From: Caldisericia bacterium
GTDB taxonomy: Bacteria > Caldisericota > Caldisericia > UBA6126
Reading direction: 5' to 3'
DNA: 11,040 nt
Assembly: GCA_028708485.1 (NCBI GenBank)
Contig: JAQVYZ010000013.1
Coordinates: 1 to 11,040 of the forward strand
The notes beneath the pieces were generated by a model that made no database searches, had not been told where the DNA came from, and worked only from the letters and a program-made list of their open reading frames with translations. The position numbers and the translations under genes were made by a program. Of the stretch, positions 6,747-11,040 are shown piece after piece; positions within the stretch are counted from its first letter, which is position 1; the number at the start of each line of letters is the position of its first letter.

Positions 6747-8888
6747 ATGAAAAAAGTGATGGTATGGTTATGTATTCTTTTCATTTTCTCAGCTATAGGA
6801 AGTTCTTTTGAGATTAAGGCAGAAGAAAAACCTGACACGATTCAAACCATTTTGAAAGAGTACGGATATGAACTCAATGAGATAAAATACGATCCTGAAA
6901 TTCTTTCTTCTCTCATCGCTACGAATGCTAAAATGACATTTCCGTGGTTTCATCGCTGGTGGAGTCATCCTTTCGAGATTCCTAAGAATGTCAAAGGAAC
7001 GGTCAACGGAATTGCCGGTAGTTATCAAGATAATCCGAATTTTCCCGCTAAAGCGGAATATAAGAATGTAGGCTTATTCAATCAGTTTTTAGGGGGGATG
7101 TCGCGAACAGGGTATTCAGCGACTACTATGCCAGAACTAAAACTGATGCCTTATCCGATTGATAAAGAAGAGCCGATTTTAGACGGTGTGAAATTTATCT
7201 ACGCTGCGACGGGATATGATTTTTATGAGCCTCAAGCGGAAGCAATTCGAACGGCAGTCGGTGAGATGCCGGCAGAGTTGCAGATGCCTATCGCGGATTA
7301 TCTTTATTCTGCGGTCATTTTGTGGCGGTATCGAAACCGCGCGATGCGTAACATCCCCAAAGAGAAATGGGTGGATGTATATGATAAGGCGATCCAGATG
7401 TCTATCTCTGTCGAAGAGACGAAAGACCTGGATGCATTTATGTGGGATACCGGCCCGACTTTTGATTATTTAGACCTGTATAACGGAACAGTACCTTTGA
7501 TTTATTCCATTTTCAAGATCGAAAAAAAGATCCGGGACGAGAAATTTGACACAAACGGGTACCAGTTTGACATCTATACCCCGTTGGGAAGAATCGCTTT
7601 CCAGGGAGGATCAGAGAAAAATGAGTACATCGGAGATGATTACTGCTTGATCGTCGATTGCATAGGAGATGACAATTACCTTGGTGCTACGGCTGCTAAT
7701 TCTTCTCTTAATAAGCCTGTATCGGTTGTCATCGATTTCGACGGCAATGATCATTATAGCGCTGATAAAAGGGATAAATGTGCTCAAGGGACAGGTGTAT
7801 TAGGGGTGGGCATCCTGATTGATGAACAGGGAAATGACAAATACGATGCCTACGACAATGCTCAGGGAGCGGCCACATTTGGTGTCGGTTTACTTTGGGA
7901 CAATGCCGGCGATGATACTTTTAAAGCGCGTGTGTTTTCTCAAGGTGCAGGACAGTTTGGAGTAGCCAATCTCGTCAACGTTGGAGGTAATGATACCTAT
8001 TACGCCTTTTACGCTTCACAGGCTTACGGATATACCGGAGGCTACGGTTTATTACTGGATACCGATGGTGATGACCAATACACTGCTGAGCCAACGGAGT
8101 TATTGACCCCCGGGGTGTTGGGCCACAATGACAATATCAATTATTCCCTTTGCCAGGGTGTAGGCTTTGGCCGCAGGGCTGATTTGTATGATGGTCACTC
8201 GATGGGTGGTGGAATGGGTGTGTTGGTGGATCTCAAGGGAAATGACAAATATGTCGCCGGCATTTACGCCCAGGCCTCCGGATACTGGTATGCCACCGGT
8301 ATTCTTTACGACAAAGAGGGCAATGATGTGTACGATGCTTATTTCTTTGTACAGAGCGGTACGGCGCATATGGGCATCACTGAATTGCTCGATGAAGCCG
8401 GGGACGATATCTATTATGCCAGACAAGCGATCTCTGCCGGAGGAGCTCATGATGTTTCCATCTCCTGGCATATTGATAAAGGCGGGAACGACAAATTTCT
8501 ATGCAATTATGAAGTGACAGACAAGGATGGCAAGAAAACCAAAACATCCGGCGGTATCTTGTTAGGCTCCTCCACTGCGAATGGAATGGGAATATTAGTG
8601 AATATTGGCGGAGACGATGTGTATGATGTGTTGGATGAGCCGGGAAGAGGGAAACAGAGTGTCGGATATGCCAACCATGTCGTGCCTCCCACGATGAATA
8701 CTTGGCGAAATACGTTCCCGGATGTCGGTTTGTTTATTGATATCGGCGGGGAAGATACGTATACCAGACCGGATCTGATTAAAAATAATACCAGCTGGAA
8801 ACAGGAATCCACGCAATACGCGAGAAGAATGTCCATTGGGATTGGTTTGGATATTGAAGAGGGATATATTCCCTGGGTGGAATGGTAG
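6747..8888 (+). CDS. Large secreted protein with about twelve 26-28-residue GNDxY repeats
   Basis: This 713-residue protein has a signal peptide (MKKVMVWLCILFIFSAIG, likely cleaved after IKA at residue 24). Residues about 25-295 form a non-repetitive, aromatic-rich region with helical stretches. Residues about 300-672 carry some twelve repeats. The core is G-x-G-[IL]-L-x-[DN]-x-x-G-[NDE]-D-x-[YF], often followed by A-x-x-x-[SAC]-Q-[GA]-x-G. Clear cores begin near residues 353, 379, 405, 432, 489, 516, 543, 571, 613 and 659, with imperfect ones near 300 and 325. The spacing and the turn-like GND/GDD acidic motif suggest a beta-solenoid, possibly calcium-binding. A 43-residue insert (446-488) with CQGVGFGRRADLYDGHS interrupts the array. 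No catalytic motif was recognised and I cannot name the family. The ATG at 6747 is chosen over upstream in-frame codons because AGGAGG (6731-6736) precedes it and it begins the signal peptide. It is coupled to the DUF4349 gene (14-nt gap). Confidence 0.8.
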   Translation: MKKVMVWLCILFIFSAIGSSFEIKAEEKPDTIQTILKEYGYELNEIKYDPEILSSLIATNAKMTFPWFHRWWSHPFEIPKNVKGTVNGIAGSYQDNPNFPAKAEYKNVGLFNQFLGGMSRTGYSATTMPELKLMPYPIDKEEPILDGVKFIYAATGYDFYEPQAEAIRTAVGEMPAELQMPIADYLYSAVILWRYRNRAMRNIPKEKWVDVYDKAIQMSISVEETKDLDAFMWDTGPTFDYLDLYNGTVPLIYSIFKIEKKIRDEKFDTNGYQFDIYTPLGRIAFQGGSEKNEYIGDDYCLIVDCIGDDNYLGATAANSSLNKPVSVVIDFDGNDHYSADKRDKCAQGTGVLGVGILIDEQGNDKYDAYDNAQGAATFGVGLLWDNAGDDTFKARVFSQGAGQFGVANLVNVGGNDTYYAFYASQAYGYTGGYGLLLDTDGDDQYTAEPTELLTPGVLGHNDNINYSLCQGVGFGRRADLYDGHSMGGGMGVLVDLKGNDKYVAGIYAQASGYWYATGILYDKEGNDVYDAYFFVQSGTAHMGITELLDEAGDDIYYARQAISAGGAHDVSISWHIDKGGNDKFLCNYEVTDKDGKKTKTSGGILLGSSTANGMGILVNIGGDDVYDVLDEPGRGKQSVGYANHVVPPTMNTWRNTFPDVGLFIDIGGEDTYTRPDLIKNNTSWKQESTQYARRMSIGIGLDIEEGYIPWVEW

Positions 8889-8897
8889 ACTAACCCC

Positions 8898-8960
8898 TTT
8901 ACCCTCCCCTTAAAAAATAAATTGGGACAGTCCCAATTTATTTTTTAAGGGGAGGGTAAA
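8898..8960. repeat. Perfect 63-nt palindrome (31-bp arms, 1-nt centre)
   Basis: The arms 8898-8928 and 8930-8960 are exact reverse complements around A8929; pairing was checked base by base. The outer part pairs a CCCTCCCC tract with GGGGAGGG, the middle is A/T-rich, and the centre is GGGACAGTCCC. It starts 9 nt after the repeat-protein stop codon and ends directly against a RhuM-like gene fragment. Length and perfection exceed a normal terminator. It could be a small palindromic mobile unit (REP- or MITE-like), but no second copy is present in this window. Confidence 0.9.
8912..8946. terminator. Candidate bidirectional intrinsic terminator within the palindrome
   Basis: The core AAATTGGGAC-A-GTCCCAATTT is followed by ATTTTTT on the plus strand and, by symmetry, by the same tail on the minus strand. 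It could therefore end transcription of the rightward repeat-protein unit at 8888 and of the leftward flavodiiron operon. The outer G/C-rich arms could strengthen or compete with this fold. Confidence 0.6.
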
Positions 8961-8963
8961 TTT

Positions 8964-9258
8964 TGAAGAACAACTCCACCGTATGGGAAAATCCAGAAAT
9001 TTGATGTGACGGTAGCAAAGAACTATCTAACCGAATTTGAAATGGGACAGATGGCAACGTCTGGTGTCCGTCTACGCTTATTTAGATATAGCTGAGGATA
9101 TGGCATTGCGGCATATTCCTATGGCTATGCAGGACTGGGAAATGCATTTAAATTGATTTATTCATGCTACTGATCGCGATATTCCGCATGATGTCGGAAA
9201 AGTGACAGCAGAAATTGCCAAAGCCCATGCGAAAACGGAGAAGGATAAAAATAACTAA
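8964..9258 (+). pseudogene. RhuM-family protein remnant, frameshifted and truncated
   Basis: Two frames together read as part of a RhuM family (Virulence_RhuM) protein. Codons 8982-9041 give YGKIQKFDVTVAKNYLTEFE, like the family's 'DVTIAKNYL' segment. A frameshift near 9033-9043 then leads to DRWQRLVSVYAYLDIAED, IPMAMQDWEMHLN, an in-frame TGA at 9154-9156, and FIHATDRDIPHDVGKVTAE onward, ending at the TAA 9256-9258. An earlier frameshift or small deletion near 8985-8990 is suggested by NNSTVWENP in a third frame. Intact family members are about 300 residues, so the N-terminal two thirds are missing and the C-terminal end is also shortened. The remnant starts immediately after the palindrome at 8960 and overlaps the end of the flavodiiron gene by 4 nt. 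No function is expected. Family assignment is from recalled motifs, not from a search. Confidence 0.65.
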
Positions 9259-10448
9259 AGACTTTCTATGTTCTGGGAGTGATATGCAGCGATCTCCTCG
9301 GCTAAAGCATCCAATTTCTGAAAAGTTAAATTGTTTGGAGTGCCTTTTTCCAGCACAGGTTCGAGGATCTTGACCGATTTCATATTCCCCAGCAGACTTG
9401 TGATCTGGTCTGTCATTTTACCACCCCATCCGAAAGAACCGATGATACCAAACCATTTGATCTTCGGTCGGAGCGCATTCACAAGATACGCTGCATAAGC
9501 CGCTACCGGATGAGCTCCCGCCAGTACAAAAGGTGTCCCCAGAATAACGGTAGCGGCATCTACTATGGAAGAAGCTAATTCTCCGATATCTGTTTTTGGT
9601 AAATCAAACACATCTACCGCCACGTTTTTCTGCACTAATCGGTTCACAAGGTGATCCACCATGAGTTTTGTGCTTTCATGCATCGAAACATATGGCAAGA
9701 CCACTTTGTTGTGCACTTTATCAGAAATCCACTCCAAATAAGCGTTCCAAAGAACTGACTTATCTGACTGTACGGGTCCGTGTGAGGGGGCAATCATATC
9801 AAAAGGCAAGGAGGAAAGTTGGTTCAGGTTGCTTGAGATGACGGAACGAAACGGCATCATGATCTCTGCATAATACCTTCTACCCGCGGATAATAACTTA
9901 CAAGGATCATGGGAGAATAATTCACTGCTCGCAATGTGAGATCCGAACAGATCACAGGTGAACAAGATGCGGTCTTCCTGCAAGTAAGTGCACATCGTAT
10001 CCGGCCAATGTACCCAGGGAGTGAAAAAAAACTGCAGAGTTTTGTTTCCCAGCGAGAGTGTCTCGTTCGTCTGGATGGTGATAAATACTGACTCAGGCAG
10101 GTGGTGAAATGCCATCAGCAGGTCTTTGCACTTTGGATTGGTAACGACTTTTGCCATGGGAAATGCCTGAAGCAGAAAAGGTATCGACCCGGAATGGTCT
10201 TGCTCTGCATGTTGGGAGATAATGTAATCAATCCTTTCTATCGACAAGGCTTGAAGATTGGTCTTCAACTGATGGTAACATGCGGGATCGACCGAATCTA
10301 TAAGTACAGTTTTCTCGCTTCCTTGAATCAAGTAGGCATTGTAACTAGTACCATCCGGCAGGGGAATCAACTCATCAAATAGTCTTCGGTTCCAGTCCAA
10401 TGCCCCTACCGCATAGACAGAGGAACCGATACAACGGCTGAAACTCAT
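9255..10448 (-). CDS. fprA: Flavodiiron protein (A-type flavoprotein, FprA-like O2/NO reductase)
   Basis: The 397-residue length and two-domain order match the core flavodiiron family, cytoplasmic enzymes that reduce O2 to water and/or NO to N2O. The N-terminal metallo-beta-lactamase-like domain (about 1-245) keeps the diiron ligand set: His80, Glu82 and Asp84 in HAEQDHSG, His147 in WVHWPDT, Asp166 in CDLFGSH and His223 in PSHGP. The flavodoxin domain (about 248-390) has the FMN-phosphate loop VSMHESTKLM, LGTPFVLAGAHPVAAYAAYL and GSFGWGGK. It has no fused rubredoxin; the gene 26 nt upstream supplies one, as in the FprA/Hrb pair known from Moorella. The ATG at 10448 is preceded by AAGGAG at a good distance. 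Whether O2 or NO is the main substrate cannot be read from the sequence. The gene is the last of its operon; the nearest terminator candidate is the palindrome about 300 nt downstream. Confidence 0.92.
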   Translation of the reverse strand: MSFSRCIGSSVYAVGALDWNRRLFDELIPLPDGTSYNAYLIQGSEKTVLIDSVDPACYHQLKTNLQALSIERIDYIISQHAEQDHSGSIPFLLQAFPMAKVVTNPKCKDLLMAFHHLPESVFITIQTNETLSLGNKTLQFFFTPWVHWPDTMCTYLQEDRILFTCDLFGSHIASSELFSHDPCKLLSAGRRYYAEIMMPFRSVISSNLNQLSSLPFDMIAPSHGPVQSDKSVLWNAYLEWISDKVHNKVVLPYVSMHESTKLMVDHLVNRLVQKNVAVDVFDLPKTDIGELASSIVDAATVILGTPFVLAGAHPVAAYAAYLVNALRPKIKWFGIIGSFGWGGKMTDQITSLLGNMKSVKILEPVLEKGTPNNLTFQKLDALAEEIAAYHSQNIESL

Positions 10449-10474
10449 GAAATACTCCTTGGAAAATGGATTAT

Positions 10475-10636
10475 TTACGTTATTTTCTCAAATTGATCTT
10501 TTGAAGCTCCGCAAATGGGGCATACCCAGGAATCAGGAATATCTTCGAAAGCAGTGCCTGGCTGGATGCCGCCATCGATATCACCGACAGCCGGATCATA
10601 TTCATAACCACAAATAAGACAACGGTACTTACTCAT
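10475..10636 (-). CDS. Possible free rubredoxin from an internal start in the fusion gene
   Basis: An in-frame ATG at 10636 begins a 53-residue polypeptide, MSKYRCLICGYEYD onward, with cysteines at positions 6, 9, 39 and 42. That is the length and cysteine spacing of classical stand-alone rubredoxins. AGGAGGAG lies 5 nt before the ATG, which is better than most true starts in this window. I infer that a separate rubredoxin may be translated from the same mRNA, or that the fusion arose recently from two adjacent genes. Expression is not proven by sequence. Confidence 0.4.
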   Translation of the reverse strand: MSKYRCLICGYEYDPAVGDIDGGIQPGTAFEDIPDSWVCPICGASKDQFEKIT

Positions 10637-11040
10637 TTTATCTCCTCCTGTTGTTTTTTCCTGTGTATTTTCTGGTGTTTTCTGATATGTTGCTGCGTTC
10701 TTTGGGGTAAGCCCTTTTTTTACCATGTGATAATAGGCATAAGTCATCGGTTCTTTCTTGGATAGCACTGTTGCATTGGTAATCTTGCCGACAAAGAGGG
10801 TGTGTGTATGGATAGGCAGATGGGTAATCATATCTAATTCAAAGGTGGCTATAGCATGGTCAGTTACAACTGGCATCCCATTCTCTCCCAAGGTATATTG
10901 AACGCCTTCAAATTTATTAATCTCTTTTCCTGATTTAAAACCAAATTGACCAATCAAAGTCATGGGGGTTTCCTGGTCCAAGACAGAAATGGTAAATTTC
11001 CGGCTCTGTGAAATCATCATATGCGTAAGGTTCTGCTGGT
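10475..11040 (-). CDS. hrb: Flavin reductase-rubredoxin fusion (high molecular weight rubredoxin), 5' end outside window
   Basis: The frame stays open to the window edge, reading QQNLTH before the first in-window ATG at 11020. QNLTH is a conserved flavin-reductase motif, so that ATG is internal and the true start lies beyond 11040. The visible part has the flavin reductase (FMN-binding split barrel) motifs FTISVLDQETPM, GQFGFKSGKEI, HTLFVGKI and EPMTYAYYH. A hydrophilic linker (TYQKTPENTQEKTTGGDK) leads to a complete rubredoxin domain with two Cys-x2-Cys-Gly motifs (CLICGYEYDP, CPICGAS) that bind one iron. The protein should oxidise NAD(P)H through flavin and pass electrons via rubredoxin to the flavodiiron protein encoded next, giving an O2/NO reductase chain. 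The stop lies 26 nt from the fprA start. The domain junction contains a strong internal translation start (see separate entries). Confidence 0.9.
   Translation of the reverse strand, partial: QQNLTHMMISQSRKFTISVLDQETPMTLIGQFGFKSGKEINKFEGVQYTLGENGMPVVTDHAIATFELDMITHLPIHTHTLFVGKITNATVLSKKEPMTYAYYHMVKKGLTPKNAATYQKTPENTQEKTTGGDKMSKYRCLICGYEYDPAVGDIDGGIQPGTAFEDIPDSWVCPICGASKDQFEKIT
10642..10649 (-). promoter_or_regulatory. Internal Shine-Dalgarno sequence at the rubredoxin domain junction
   Basis: Reading leftward, CAGGAGGAGATAAAATG places AGGAGGAG 5 nt from an in-frame ATG inside the flavin reductase-rubredoxin gene. In the full-length frame it encodes part of the linker (TTGGDK), so the match could in principle be a codon coincidence. 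Its position exactly at the start of a canonical rubredoxin argues against that. Confidence 0.55.

Noticed and set aside
8100..8517. Overlapping open frames on both strands inside the repeat region
   Set aside because: They are by-products of the repetitive, G/A-rich codons of the GNDxY array, with no ribosome binding sites and no recognisable domains.
7795..8765. RTX-type calcium-binding toxin repeats
   Set aside because: The GND/GDD motifs recall RTX, but the period is 26-28 residues instead of 9 and the GGxGxDxxx pattern is absent. There is no type I secretion gene nearby.
8898..8960. CRISPR repeat or phage attachment site
   Set aside because: There is only one copy, without spacers, tRNA or integrase. 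A palindromic unit or terminator explains it better.
11018..11020. ATG at 11020 as the true start of the flavin reductase-rubredoxin gene
   Set aside because: The frame continues upstream with the family motif QNLTH, the ATG lacks a ribosome binding site, and the flavin reductase domain would lose its N-terminal part.

Overview
The window looks like chromosomal DNA of a moderately AT-rich Gram-positive bacterium, most likely an anaerobic or microaerophilic member of the Bacillota (Clostridia or Peptococcales type). The basis is strong GGAGG-type ribosome binding sites, frequent GTG and TTG starts, exported proteins with Fn3 and copper-amine-oxidase-N (stalk) domains, a DUF4349 lipoprotein, and above all a pair formed by a flavodiiron protein and a flavin reductase-rubredoxin fusion like the FprA/Hrb pair of Moorella. 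The genus cannot be fixed from the sequence alone.

Layout. At 1-350 (-) lies the N-terminal part of an AI-2E/UPF0118 family membrane protein. It is divergent from a pyroglutamyl-peptidase I homologue at 507-1124 (+). The pcp stop codon directly abuts the stop codon of a leftward two-gene operon, 4356-1125: first a membrane-anchored beta-propeller-like protein with two FG-GAP-like acidic loops, then a secreted protein of four Fn3 domains and a stalk domain. A divergent promoter region (about 4370-4480) carries two identical 12-bp direct repeats 40 bp apart over the leftward promoter. Rightward follow an MFS transporter (4509-5768), a DUF4349 lipoprotein (5827-6732) and a 713-residue secreted protein (6747-8888) whose C-terminal half is about twelve copies of a 26-28-residue GNDxY repeat. 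The last two genes are translationally coupled.

The stretch 8889-9254 holds no intact gene. It contains a perfect 63-nt palindrome (31-bp arms, 1-nt centre), whose core looks like a bidirectional terminator, and directly against it a broken RhuM-family fragment (one or two frameshifts and an in-frame stop). From the right edge a leftward operon encodes the flavin reductase-rubredoxin fusion (5' end outside the window) and the flavodiiron protein. Together these form a predicted electron-transfer chain, NAD(P)H to flavin reductase to rubredoxin to FMN/diiron site, that reduces O2 or NO. The fusion gene contains a strong internal ribosome binding site and ATG exactly at the start of a complete canonical rubredoxin, so free rubredoxin may also be made.

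Most of the central genes encode envelope or exported proteins of unknown function. The best candidates for something undescribed are the GNDxY-repeat protein with its coupled DUF4349 lipoprotein, the propeller/Fn3-stalk operon under a repeat-bearing promoter, and the internal rubredoxin start. No CRISPR array, intact insertion sequence, tRNA or rRNA gene was seen.
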